DNA of 19,427 nucleotides from Dehalococcoidia bacterium (GCA_013202615.1 JABMRL010000228.1:1-19427), one strand, 5' to 3'. Positions 7,727 to 14,242 are shown, counted from the stretch's first letter. Notes: a model not told the origin generated them from the letters alone. Made by a program: numbers and translations.

Positions 7727-8300
7727 GGGCACCTTCTTTAGACTTGCTTTCGGGGGAAGCCAGGTTTTTCTTTGTCCAGTCGTAGCCCGCACCGAGGGCC
7801 TTCTCATTCAATGCAAGGCGTTCCTGTTTTCCGGCCAGTAATTCACCCATAACGGCGGTAATGCTGGATGCGGCGACGACCGGGCACACGGCGAGCAAGG
7901 ACCCCAGGATTACCATATTGCTGACCGAATCGTCTCCCAGCTCAGCAGCCATATCATTGGCTGGCACGTATATGGTGCAGATATCCGCTCGTTTTACCTT
8001 ATCCGGCACCAGCGACCGATTGACCACCAGCTGCCCGCCGGGCTTTATCGCTGCCTCCAGCTTTGACAGGGAGGCCGGGTTCATAGCCACGACGGCCGTG
8101 GGCCGGGTGATAAACAGGGCACCTATAGCCTCTTCGGAGACGGTGACATCGCACCAGACGGTACCTCCTCTTTTCTCCGCCCCGTAAGAAGGCATGCACA
8201 CCACCTCATGTCCCTCCCGGAAAGCAGCTTCTGCCAGCAATCGACCGATAAACAGCACTCCCTGCCCTCCAAAACCGCCCAGTGTTATCTCCTCATGCAT
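7716..8300 (-). CDS. 2-oxoacid:ferredoxin oxidoreductase gamma subunit
   Basis: This 194-residue protein has the gamma-subunit signature GGFGGQGV at residues 8-15 and PSYGAEKRGG at about 37-46. In the family this subunit helps bind coenzyme A and completes the oxidoreductase core. It overlaps the beta subunit by eight bases at its start and the mutase large subunit by 11 bases at its end, which indicates translational coupling along the operon. The last 25 residues (after about 170) are rich in Lys and Ser, probably a flexible tail. It belongs to the same complex as the three upstream genes. Confidence 0.92.
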   Translation of the reverse strand: MHEEITLGGFGGQGVLFIGRLLAEAAFREGHEVVCMPSYGAEKRGGTVWCDVTVSEEAIGALFITRPTAVVAMNPASLSKLEAAIKPGGQLVVNRSLVPDKVKRADICTIYVPANDMAAELGDDSVSNMVILGSLLAVCPVVAASSITAVMGELLAGKQERLALNEKALGAGYDWTKKNLASPESKSKEGAHVQ

Positions 8301-9093
8301 GGTCGGTCTCCTTTTTCAAGGCAGCTACCGCCTCGATAACCTTGTACTCGCCCAGTGGATATTGCGGCAGCATGTGCTCGGCAAGCCACTTCATGGCGTC
8401 GACCGGCTCCAGCCGCCAGTTGACCGGGCAGGGAGACAGTACTTCCACCAGTGACATGCCCAGACCGGCGAGCTGGGTCCGGAAGGCAAGCTTAATCGCC
8501 TGCTTCGCCTTGCGCACGGCGGACGGTTTGTGTACGGATTCCCTGGCGATATAGGCTGGTCCGTCCAGGGCCGACAGCATTTCGCAGACCCGGATGGGAT
8601 ATCCGGACCGTGCCGGTTCACGTCCGCCGGTGGTTGAGGTGGAGTACATGCCGAGCAGGGTGGTAGGCGCCATCTGGCCTCCAGTCATGCCATAGATAGC
8701 GTTATTGACGAAGATGGTGGTGAAGTTCTCTCCACGGGCGCAGGCGTGCACTATCTCCGCAGTGCCGATAGCCGCCAGGTCGCCGTCCCCCTGATAGGTG
8801 AAGGGGACCAGGTGGGGGTGGCACCTTTTGATGGCGGTGGCTACGGCCGGGGCGCGCCCGTGGGCCGATTCCAGGCCATCAAATTTAAAATAGTGGTAGG
8901 AGTTGACCATACAACCGATGGAAGCTACACAGACCGCCCTTTCCCTGATACCCAGCTCGTCAACAACCTCGGCGATGAGGCGGTGCACGATGCCGTGTCC
9001 ACAGCCGGGGCACAGGTGGAGGGGGTAGTCCTCCAGGGATTCGGGCCGGTGGTAGAGCACGGTATCAAACTCTGGTGTTTCCAATCTCATCAT
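8293..9093 (-). CDS. 2-oxoacid:ferredoxin oxidoreductase beta subunit (thiamine-diphosphate binding)
   Basis: The beta subunit binds thiamine diphosphate and one iron-sulphur cluster. LCPGCGHG near residue 28 supplies two cluster cysteines. YQGDGDLAAIG near 100 and NNAIYGMTGGQ near 130 form the Mg-thiamine-diphosphate site, and AHGRAPAVATA precedes them. The reaction is oxidative decarboxylation of a 2-oxoacid to acyl-CoA with transfer of electrons to ferredoxin. I start at the ATG at 9093, directly after the alpha subunit's stop and next to an AGG. A TTG at 9105 in the same frame would add four residues, and a second ATG at 9090 is equally possible. The C-terminus overlaps the gamma gene. 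Confidence 0.92.
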   Translation of the reverse strand: MMRLETPEFDTVLYHRPESLEDYPLHLCPGCGHGIVHRLIAEVVDELGIRERAVCVASIGCMVNSYHYFKFDGLESAHGRAPAVATAIKRCHPHLVPFTYQGDGDLAAIGTAEIVHACARGENFTTIFVNNAIYGMTGGQMAPTTLLGMYSTSTTGGREPARSGYPIRVCEMLSALDGPAYIARESVHKPSAVRKAKQAIKLAFRTQLAGLGMSLVEVLSPCPVNWRLEPVDAMKWLAEHMLPQYPLGEYKVIEAVAALKKETDHA

Positions 9094-9094
9094 T

Positions 9095-10159
9095 TTACCT
9101 GCCAACAGGTTGACTTATCATTTCCTTGATGGCGGCCAGTATCTCATCGGCGTGTAGCGGTACTCCGCCGTAGCGGTTTACCAGCGCCACCCGCTTATCA
9201 TGGCCGACCGCTAGCCTGACATCATCAATAAGCTGGCCAAAACTCAGTTCCGCCACCAGAAAATTGTCGGCGTGCCGGGCCAGCTCTGTAAGCGCTTTGT
9301 AGGGGAACGGGTAGACGGTGGTGGGCCGGAACAACCCGACTGGTATGCCTTCCCGACGGGCCATTTTCACCGCGGTCACTGCCGAGCGGCTGACGCTGCC
9401 GTAGGCAACTATTACCAGGGTGGCGTCAGACAGCTCGAGGCTTTCGAAGCGGACCTCATTCTGGCAAATAGCCTCGTACTTTTGGAACAAAAGCCGGACC
9501 CGGGGCGGGAAGTCGGCCGGGTTCATCTCGAATGAGTTAATCACGTTCTTGGCGCGCCCGCGGGCACCGGTGATGGCCCACGGCTTGTCCGGCAGTTCCG
9601 TGACCGGCGGGCGTCTCACTATCGGCTCCATAACCTGGCCGAGAAAACCATCCGCCAGCACCACCACCGGGTTGCGGTACTTGTCCGCCAACTCAAAGGC
9701 GAGCATGGTGAAGTCCATCATTTCCTGCACCGAGGCGGGGGCGAGGTTGATGAGGCGGTAATCGCCGTGGCCGCCTCCTCTGGTCGATTGAAAATAATCG
9801 CCCTGGGCGCCGCCGATATTACCCAGACCTGGGCCTCCCCTCATCACATTGACGATTACGGCGGGCAGTTCGGCTCCCGCCATATAAGAGATACCTTCCT
9901 GCTCCAGGCTGAAACCAGGGCTGGAAGTGGAAGTCATTGCACGGCAGCCAGCCGCGGCAGCGCCATAGACCATGTTTATCGCTGCCAGCTCACTCTCCGT
10001 CTGCAGAAATACACGCCCATCCCCCGGCATCCGCTTTGACAGGTGTTCCAGTATCTCGTTCTGGGGGGTAATCGGGTAGCCGAAGTAAGCCTGGCAACCA
10101 GCCAGGATAGCCCCTTCCGCAATGGCAATATTGCCTGCCATCAAGGTCTTCTCTGTCAT
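9095..10159 (-). CDS. vorB: 2-oxoacid:ferredoxin oxidoreductase alpha subunit, VorB-like (branched-chain 2-oxoacid type)
   Basis: This 354-residue protein has the pyrimidine-domain layout of the alpha subunit. FGYPITPQNE lies near residue 26, MTSTSSPGFSLEQEG near 75, and NVMRGGPGLGNIGGAQGD near 105. The GGPGLGNI stretch and the following STRGGGHGDYRL are characteristic of VorB, the 3-methyl-2-oxobutanoate (2-oxoisovalerate) oxidoreductase subunit. Pyruvate and 2-oxoglutarate enzymes usually differ there. The expected product is therefore a branched acyl-CoA such as isobutyryl-CoA. GGAGGG lies upstream of the ATG at 10159. It follows the ferredoxin gene after 26 bases. Specificity is inferred from sequence resemblance and is not certain. 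Confidence 0.9.
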   Translation of the reverse strand: MTEKTLMAGNIAIAEGAILAGCQAYFGYPITPQNEILEHLSKRMPGDGRVFLQTESELAAINMVYGAAAAGCRAMTSTSSPGFSLEQEGISYMAGAELPAVIVNVMRGGPGLGNIGGAQGDYFQSTRGGGHGDYRLINLAPASVQEMMDFTMLAFELADKYRNPVVVLADGFLGQVMEPIVRRPPVTELPDKPWAITGARGRAKNVINSFEMNPADFPPRVRLLFQKYEAICQNEVRFESLELSDATLVIVAYGSVSRSAVTAVKMARREGIPVGLFRPTTVYPFPYKALTELARHADNFLVAELSFGQLIDDVRLAVGHDKRVALVNRYGGVPLHADEILAAIKEMISQPVGR

Positions 10160-10185
10160 CTTACGACCCTCCAGTAGGGCAGGGA

Positions 10186-10458
10186 TTATGGGGCAGAATG
10201 AGTCGACACACGGTCATGGCGATACACGGAGATGACTGTGTCCGGGCACATGATGGCGCATACGGTGCAGCCGGTGCACTCCTCGGCTTTTTCGCGGATG
10301 ACGGTGGCCGGGATATATCCCATCCGGTTAATATGTGATGCCTGGCCGATAACTCCGTTAGGACAAGCAGCAATACAGAGATGACAACCTTTGCATTTTT
10401 CTTCGTCAATGACGATGTAGCTTGTCTTGGGATACGCCGCTACGACCAATGTCACCAC
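10186..10458 (-). CDS. 2x[4Fe-4S] ferredoxin, delta subunit of the 2-oxoacid oxidoreductase
   Basis: This 90-residue protein has two full CxxCxxCxxxC motifs: Cys22/25/28/32 in KCKGCHLC and Cys61/64/67/71 in CTGCTVC. Each cysteine set ends in CP, as in clostridial-type ferredoxins. It would carry electrons from the beta subunit cluster to soluble ferredoxin. It is the first gene of the operon. The start is ambiguous: GTG codons at 10458 and 10455 and a TTG at 10449 are all in frame behind GGAAGGGG. I keep the longest form. A promoter about 50 bases upstream matches this gene as the operon head. Confidence 0.9.
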   Translation of the reverse strand: MVTLVVAAYPKTSYIVIDEEKCKGCHLCIAACPNGVIGQASHINRMGYIPATVIREKAEECTGCTVCAIMCPDTVISVYRHDRVSTHSAP

Positions 10459-10506
10459 CCCCTTCCGTCCTCGATATTCACCGCTGGTATCTTGTTCCGG
10501 TTTCAG

Positions 10507-10534
10507 TTTATATATCGACCCGCTATAGTGTCAA
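10507..10534 (-). promoter_or_regulatory. Promoter of the Vor-mutase operon
   Basis: On the minus strand a perfect TTGACA (plus-strand 10529-10534) is followed after 16 bases by TATAAA (10507-10512). Transcription would start near 10500, giving an untranslated leader of about 40 bases before the ferredoxin GTG. The match to the vegetative sigma factor consensus is strong for a single inspected site. Confidence 0.65.
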
Positions 10535-10640
10535 CGGCAGCCATTTGGTCGAAAAAGGCATGTAATTCGGTAAAATGTTAAATTCAGGCAAGGTTGTCCG
10601 TTAATGTGCACTAATACAACCGATAAAGATGGCAGTTTGT

Positions 10641-10660
10641 GTAAAAACGGCAGCGGGTCA
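10641..10660 (+). repeat. Copy 1 of a 20-base repeat related to the tRNA 3' end
   Basis: GTAAAAACGGCAGCGGGTCA shares AAAA(n)GGCAGCGGGT with the copies at 11771 and 13711, all in the same orientation. It lies between the Vor operon promoter and the Lrp/AsnC gene. It is the least similar of the three because it lacks the T of CTGGCAG. Confidence 0.4.
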
Positions 10661-10667
10661 GCTTTTG

Positions 10668-10677
10668 AAAATATTTT
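10668..10677. promoter_or_regulatory. AT-rich palindrome, possible Lrp/AsnC operator
   Basis: AAAATATTTT is a perfect ten-base palindrome inside the longer imperfect inverted repeat CTTTTGAAAATATTTTAAAG. It lies between the divergent Vor operon promoter and the Lrp/AsnC gene. A second inverted element, GTTG...CAAC, lies at 10718-10730. Lrp-family operators are AT-rich and weakly palindromic, so these are reasonable candidates, but short AT palindromes also arise by chance. Confidence 0.3.
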
Positions 10678-10764
10678 AAAGTTGACCGGCGTCAGATTTT
10701 ATGATGACCAGAGCCCGGTTGTTAATCAACTTTGACGGAACGGTGTCTCACCTGTTCGGTTGGT

Positions 10765-10795
10765 TTGACATGCGGAGTGTCTGGTGGCATACTAT
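10765..10795 (+). promoter_or_regulatory. Promoter of the Lrp/AsnC gene, apparently leaderless
   Basis: TTGACA at 10765-10770 is followed by TACTAT at 10790-10795 with a 19-base spacer; CATACT at 10789-10794 gives 18. Transcription would begin around 10801-10804, at or next to the ATG at 10804. No ribosome binding site precedes that ATG, which fits a leaderless transcript. The spacer is longer than the 17-base optimum, consistent with a weak or regulated promoter. Confidence 0.5.
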
Positions 10796-10803
10796 TTTCT
10801 GCG

Positions 10804-11274
10804 ATGGATGAACTGGACCGTAGCCTAATTTCGGAATTGGCCAAGGACGCGCGGCAGAGTAGTTTGGAACTCTCTGGCAAACTCGGTGTCAGCGAAACCA
10901 CGATTCGGCGCCGTATCCAGCACCTGCAGGATAATGGTGTTATTACCTTTACAGTGGTTCCTGACCCGGTCAAGTTGGGCTATAATATCACCGCCATAAT
11001 TGCCCTGGAAGCCGACCTGGCCATGCTGGATAAAATCTCGGAGTCACTGTCTATTTGCCCCAACGTACGCTATGTGTCGCTCTGCACCGGTAACCATGAC
11101 ATCTTTATCGGTGTATGGTTCCATTCATCGGGTGAGCTGACGCAGTTCGTAAAGAACTACCTGGCCAAAATACCGGGCATAAGGAAGAGCGAGACTTTTG
11201 TTATTCTAGACGTCAGGAAGGATGAGGTCGGCTGGTTACGCAGTCTGGAACAAATAGACACCACAAAAGGGTAA
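10804..11274 (+). CDS. Lrp/AsnC family transcriptional regulator
   Basis: From the ATG at 10804 this is a 156-residue regulator that begins with MDELDRSLISELAKDAR, the standard N-terminus of the family. A helix-turn-helix lies at about residues 20-43 (LELSGKLGVSETTIRRRI). A ligand-binding RAM domain follows at about 65-145, ending in a FVILDVRKDEVGW strand. The frame stays open upstream to a TTG at 10732, but those extra 24 residues fall before the predicted transcription start and are not typical. Lrp/AsnC proteins commonly sense amino acids, including branched-chain ones. It is divergent from the Vor-mutase operon, whose expected substrates come from valine-type amino acids, so control of that operon is likely but not shown. 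Confidence 0.88.
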   Translation: MDELDRSLISELAKDARQSSLELSGKLGVSETTIRRRIQHLQDNGVITFTVVPDPVKLGYNITAIIALEADLAMLDKISESLSICPNVRYVSLCTGNHDIFIGVWFHSSGELTQFVKNYLAKIPGIRKSETFVILDVRKDEVGWLRSLEQIDTTKG

Positions 11275-11297
11275 TGTGTATATGCCTTGAACTTATG

Positions 11298-11324
11298 AAG
11301 TGACCGGAATATTTCACTTATGAA
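11298..11324. repeat. Inverted and direct repeat across the start of the coiled-coil gene
   Basis: AAGTGA at 11298-11303 pairs with TCACTT at 11314-11319, directly before the ATG at 11320. The octamer CTTATGAA also occurs twice, at 11292-11299 and 11317-11324. The arrangement could form an operator or a hairpin occluding the start. TTGAAC at 11287-11292 and TATTTC at 11310-11315 are a weak promoter candidate with a 17-base spacer. Confidence 0.25.
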
Positions 11325-11685
11325 AAGGATAGCAATAATTGCCTTGACTTGTTTACTGGTTGGCGGTGGTCTTGCATATTTAGCTGGTTATTTGATCTAT
11401 ACGCCTCAACTTGAAGACTATTCAACAAAGATAAATGAGCAATATGATGAGATATCTAGATTGGTAAAAATGAATTGTCACCTTGAACAAGCAGTTGTTA
11501 GCCAAGAATCTTTACTATCTTCACAGCAAGCTGAAATTGAATCATTGGAAGCTGAGACAGCTACTCAAAAACAAATAATGACCACTAAAGACAGCCTGAT
11601 AACTTCACTGGAATTAGAAAAGAATTCATTACAAGAGCAATTGAGCGATGCCGAGCTAGAACTAATGAAACTTAAGGGCGAATAG
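11320..11685 (+). CDS. Small membrane-anchored coiled-coil protein, unknown function
   Basis: This 121-residue protein has an N-terminal hydrophobic helix at about residues 4-26 after MKR, which would be a membrane anchor or uncleaved signal. Almost the whole remainder is rich in Glu, Gln, Leu, Ser and Lys with heptad-like spacing of Leu and Ile, a predicted long coiled coil facing outside the membrane. I do not recognise a family. The coding sequence is more AT-rich than the metabolic operons on either side, which fits acquisition or relaxed selection. No clear ribosome binding site is present. It could be a remnant, but the frame is intact and the architecture is coherent. Confidence 0.6.
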   Translation: MKRIAIIALTCLLVGGGLAYLAGYLIYTPQLEDYSTKINEQYDEISRLVKMNCHLEQAVVSQESLLSSQQAEIESLEAETATQKQIMTTKDSLITSLELEKNSLQEQLSDAELELMKLKGE

Positions 11686-11727
11686 CACGTAGTATGGCTT
11701 GGCATTCGCCTAATCCATGACCACGTA

Positions 11728-12177
11728 TTACTTCCCAGTGTCAGAACCACATTCCGCACGCCCATACGTTAAAAAACTGGCAGCGGGTGGACTCGAACCG
11801 CCGACCAAGCTCACCATATCGCTAGCGCCGGCAGATAAAGTAATCTCCTTACTATCGATAGCTTGACCATTGACCTCAAGGGATATCGTTTGGGTGCCGG
11901 TTTCGTCACCATTGTTGGTTACACGTACAGCAATACCGACATTATCACGCATCTTCACCTCTGTTGGCGTTATCATCAGATCACTAACAATCAAGTTTGG
12001 TCCCCGAGTGTCTGTCGATTGGACGCTTGGAGTGGATTCAGGTGGGGCAGATGTCGATGGTGCTTGTGTTTGAGCAGATTCAGGCGGGGTTAATATCGGT
12101 GGTGCTTGTGTACAACATGAGAGAAAAACTAATGAAACAATTAATGCAACAAGTAATGGTAAGCCTGGTTTTTTCAT
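11728..12177 (-). CDS. CARDB-domain lipoprotein with a truncated C-terminus
   Basis: The protein is 149 residues from the ATG at 12177, chosen for AAGGAGG at 12184-12190. It opens with MKK and a hydrophobic stretch ending in FLSCC, a lipobox-like site that would make Cys21 or Cys22 the lipidated residue. A Pro/Ser/Thr-rich linker follows to about residue 58. Then comes a CARDB-type beta domain starting PNLIVSDLMITPTEV and including VTNNGDETGTQ and ITLSAGASD. The domain should run about 20 residues further in the usual pattern. Instead the chain reads LVGGSSPPAASF, which is the translation of a tRNA 3'-end-like sequence at 11778-11806. The native end seems to have been replaced by recombination at that site. 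CARDB domains are adhesion or scaffold modules of surface proteins. Confidence 0.7.
   Translation of the reverse strand: MKKPGLPLLVALIVSLVFLSCCTQAPPILTPPESAQTQAPSTSAPPESTPSVQSTDTRGPNLIVSDLMITPTEVKMRDNVGIAVRVTNNGDETGTQTISLEVNGQAIDSKEITLSAGASDMVSLVGGSSPPAASFLTYGRAECGSDTGK
11771..11790 (+). repeat. Copy 2 of the 20-base repeat, overlapping the tRNA-like fragment
   Basis: AAAAAACTGGCAGCGGGTGG contains the acceptor strand of the tRNA-like fragment in reverse orientation. Its 3' side continues as GACTCGAACC, the reverse of a T loop, which makes this the best attachment-site candidate of the three. Confidence 0.5.
11778..11806 (-). pseudogene. tRNA 3'-end-like fragment (T arm and acceptor strand)
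   Basis: On the minus strand the sequence reads GGCGG-TTCGAGT-CCACC followed by CGCTGCCA. This is a T stem and loop with one mismatch plus the 3' acceptor strand of a tRNA. No matching 5' acceptor strand, D arm or anticodon arm is found upstream on that strand, so it is not a full tRNA gene. Integrase attachment sites commonly use exactly this part of tRNA genes. The fragment forms the end of the CARDB reading frame. Confidence 0.55.
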
Positions 12178-12195
12178 GCTATACCTCCTTGCCAC

Positions 12196-12201
12196 ATTAT
12201 A
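12196..12201 (-). promoter_or_regulatory. -10 element of the CARDB lipoprotein promoter
   Basis: A perfect TATAAT on the minus strand lies 18 bases from the start codon at 12177, with AAGGAGG in between. The matching -35 at a 17-base spacing is poor (CTGCAA). The leader would be only about 10-15 bases. Confidence 0.45.
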
Positions 12202-12324
12202 TAATTGATTCCGTCATTTTGCAGGAGTAAAATACCTTTACGAGAGCATAATTCACTAAAAAAAGAGGTGTCGCTCAGGGAAGAGGCAAAAACGACATTT
12301 TATTACCAATTAGGAGGTAAAAAC

Positions 12325-13692
12325 ATGGTAGTGACAAATAGTCTGAATAAGTTCATAGCCACCCATCAAAAATCCATGGAACTCACGGATAGATCATTCA
12401 GAGTAAGCCGTGGTCTTCACACAGATGCAATTTTCACTACTGCGCCATATATCTATATCAAGAACGCTAAGGGGTCACGAAAATGGGATGTAGATGGGAA
12501 TGAGTATATCGATTACGTTATGGGGTTTGGCGCATTACTTTTAGGTCATACTCATCCCGCTATGGTAGAAGCTGTTATGACGCAAATCACCAAGGGAACC
12601 CATTACGGAGCCGAGAATGAGTTAGAACTTGAGTGGGCGGAGTTGATATGCCAGCTGATCCCATCTGCGGAGAGAGTCGAGTTTATGCTTTCAGGCTCAG
12701 AAAGCAATATGTTGATTGCTGCACTGGCTCGGGCCTACACAGGAAGAAAAAAAATACTCAAGTTTGCTGAGCAATATTTTGGCTGGGCTGATGATCTACT
12801 GCCAGGCATAGCACCTCCATATGACAAACCCTTTGCCGGACATATTCCTCCCATTAGCGAGGATGCTGTGGCGGAAGGAACTGTAGTAATACCTTGCAAT
12901 AACGAGATGGCTATGGAAAAGGCTCTAGCTAAAGGCGACATCGCTGCTTTGTTTATTGAAGGTGGTGGCGCAAACTGTGGACGCATCGGCATGCCCCCAG
13001 AACTGGTGCATAAAGCACGAAGACTAACTCAGGAAAACGGGACGATACTGGTTATTGATGAAGTTATCAGCGGCTTTCGCTGGTCACCAGGCGGCTATCA
13101 GGCGGCTATTGGGGTTACTCCCGACATAAGTACCCTGGCCAAGTTGAACAGTGGTGGTATACCGGGTGGTGCCGCCGTGTGTGGTCGGGCTGACATAATG
13201 GAATTATTGTGGCTAAAACCCGGGGATGTCCAATGGAACCGCTACCGACACGTCATTCACCGTGGCACCTGGAATGGTAACCCGCTGACTGCATCTACCG
13301 CGGTAGCTATGCTCAAGATTGTTGCCCAGGGCGAGGTCCAGAAAACAGCCGAGGCGCGGGCTAAAAGACTGGTAACGGGAATAAATCGTGAGATTGAAAA
13401 GCGAAATGTAGATGCCTGCGCACACAACTCGACATCAGTCGTCCACATATTTATTGGTAAATGTGAGGGGTGTGATAAAAACATATGCCTTGATACCACT
13501 AAATCCATGCCTCCGGAGGTAGTTCATACTTTGAACCGACAACTCCTGCTTAACGGGGTACACTTTCACAGGGGCACCATGGGTCTGATGTCAGCAGTAC
13601 ATACAGAAGAGGACATCGACCAAACCGTTGCAGCCTTTGGCGCCGCATTTGACGGCATGCTGGAGGAGAGAATCATAAAAGCACCAAAATAA
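12325..13692 (+). CDS. Class III PLP-dependent aminotransferase, glutamate-1-semialdehyde 2,1-aminomutase-like
   Basis: The protein is 455 residues from the ATG at 12325, preceded by AGGAGG at 12312-12317. The frame is open further upstream, but nothing supports an earlier start. Fold-type I features are clear: LDRAGSE-like LSGSESNMLIAALARAYTGR near 113-130, VIDEVISGFRW with Asp245 for the PLP ring nitrogen, and LAKLNSGGIPGG with Lys273 as the Schiff-base lysine. HRGTWNGNPL near 312-321 matches the class III tail motif. True HemL enzymes usually have GKIIGGG around the lysine, while this has AKLNSGG. There are no haem genes nearby, so the actual substrate is uncertain. A KCEGCDKNIC segment near residue 380 is an unusual cysteine cluster. 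It is bracketed by two copies of the tRNA-end-like repeat. Confidence 0.88.
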   Translation: MVVTNSLNKFIATHQKSMELTDRSFRVSRGLHTDAIFTTAPYIYIKNAKGSRKWDVDGNEYIDYVMGFGALLLGHTHPAMVEAVMTQITKGTHYGAENELELEWAELICQLIPSAERVEFMLSGSESNMLIAALARAYTGRKKILKFAEQYFGWADDLLPGIAPPYDKPFAGHIPPISEDAVAEGTVVIPCNNEMAMEKALAKGDIAALFIEGGGANCGRIGMPPELVHKARRLTQENGTILVIDEVISGFRWSPGGYQAAIGVTPDISTLAKLNSGGIPGGAAVCGRADIMELLWLKPGDVQWNRYRHVIHRGTWNGNPLTASTAVAMLKIVAQGEVQKTAEARAKRLVTGINREIEKRNVDACAHNSTSVVHIFIGKCEGCDKNICLDTTKSMPPEVVHTLNRQLLLNGVHFHRGTMGLMSAVHTEEDIDQTVAAFGAAFDGMLEERIIKAPK

Positions 13693-13710
13693 AATATCGC
13701 ACACCCAGAA

Positions 13711-13730
13711 GTAAAACTGGCAGCGAGTGG
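13711..13730 (+). repeat. Copy 3 of the 20-base repeat
   Basis: GTAAAACTGGCAGCGAGTGG matches copy 2 at 17 of 20 positions. It continues ATTTAAAT instead of ACTCGAAC, a degenerate version of the same T-loop region. It lies between the aminotransferase gene and the small membrane protein gene, so copies 2 and 3 bracket the lipoprotein and aminotransferase genes. Confidence 0.45.
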
Positions 13731-13742
13731 ATTTAAATTGTC

Positions 13743-14081
13743 ATGATTAAGACGAGGAAACCTATAATTGGAGGAATATTAACCATTGTTTCCGGACTTC
13801 TTGGTTTGCTGGGAATTGCCAGCTATTCTATCGGTTTCGGAGACGCGGGTAGTGGTATTGGCAAAGGAGATATGCCTCCATTTGTGCCAAGTATTATATT
13901 CGGTATGTCCATACCTGCCATCGCAATTGCCATACTTGCTGTAGCGGGCGGGATATTTGCCGTACTCAGGAAAAGATGGCGGTGGTCTCTTGCTGGTTCG
14001 ATTGCAGCTGTATTGTCTTTAATTATTCTCGGGGTACCAGCCGTAGTTCTGATTGCTCTATCTAAAGACGAATTTAAATAG
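13743..14081 (+). CDS. Small membrane protein with three predicted helices (DUF4064-like)
   Basis: This 112-residue protein has predicted membrane helices at about residues 7-31, 48-73 and 81-105. RKRWRWSLAG forms a basic turn between the second and third helices. The C-terminus LIALSKDEFK and the opening KTRKPIIGGIL match a set of small membrane proteins common in Dehalococcoidia-like genomes and resembling DUF4064. The function is unknown. No convincing ribosome binding site precedes the ATG, and the third copy of the 20-base repeat ends 12 bases upstream. It is convergent with the MTHFR gene. Confidence 0.65.
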   Translation: MIKTRKPIIGGILTIVSGLLGLLGIASYSIGFGDAGSGIGKGDMPPFVPSIIFGMSIPAIAIAILAVAGGIFAVLRKRWRWSLAGSIAAVLSLIILGVPAVVLIALSKDEFK

Positions 14082-14168
14082 AGTACAGGAACAGATAAAT
14101 GGACCCTTTTTCGGGGGGCAGGCCAAGCCAATATCTCTTATCTGTAATGACTGGGTGGTCACCATGAA

Positions 14169-14212
14169 CTCCAATGGTCTATTTTACAACCACTGGTATT
14201 ATATAATTGGAG
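14169..14212. other. Nested inverted repeats in the convergent gap 14082-14242
   Basis: CTCCAAT at 14169-14175 pairs with ATTGGAG at 14206-14212. Inside it, CCAATGGT at 14171-14178 pairs with ACCACTGG at 14189-14196 with one mismatch. The two pairings are mutually exclusive. No T tract follows on either strand, so a terminator role is doubtful. Confidence 0.25.
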
Positions 14213-14242
14213 TGGAAGCGGAGTTATCGTTCCCGGGTCCCG

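Noticed and set aside
6359..7741. A 460-codon plus-strand open frame opposite the mutase large subunit
   Set aside because: The minus strand encodes a clear full-length mutase with conserved motifs throughout. The plus frame has no recognisable domain and is a by-product of codon bias in GC-rich coding DNA.
7727..7807. A 27-residue N-terminal extension of the mutase large subunit
   Set aside because: It overlaps the gamma subunit gene by a further 81 bases, has no family similarity, and a good ribosome binding site serves the ATG at 7726.
10732..10803. A cysteine-rich N-terminal extension of the Lrp/AsnC regulator (TTG start, three Cys)
   Set aside because: The start lacks a ribosome binding site, the promoter elements lie inside the extension, and the family begins at the MDELDR sequence.
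11768..11850. A complete tRNA gene on the minus strand
   Set aside because: Only the T arm and 3' acceptor strand are recognisable. No 5' acceptor partner, D arm or anticodon stem can be found at the required distances.
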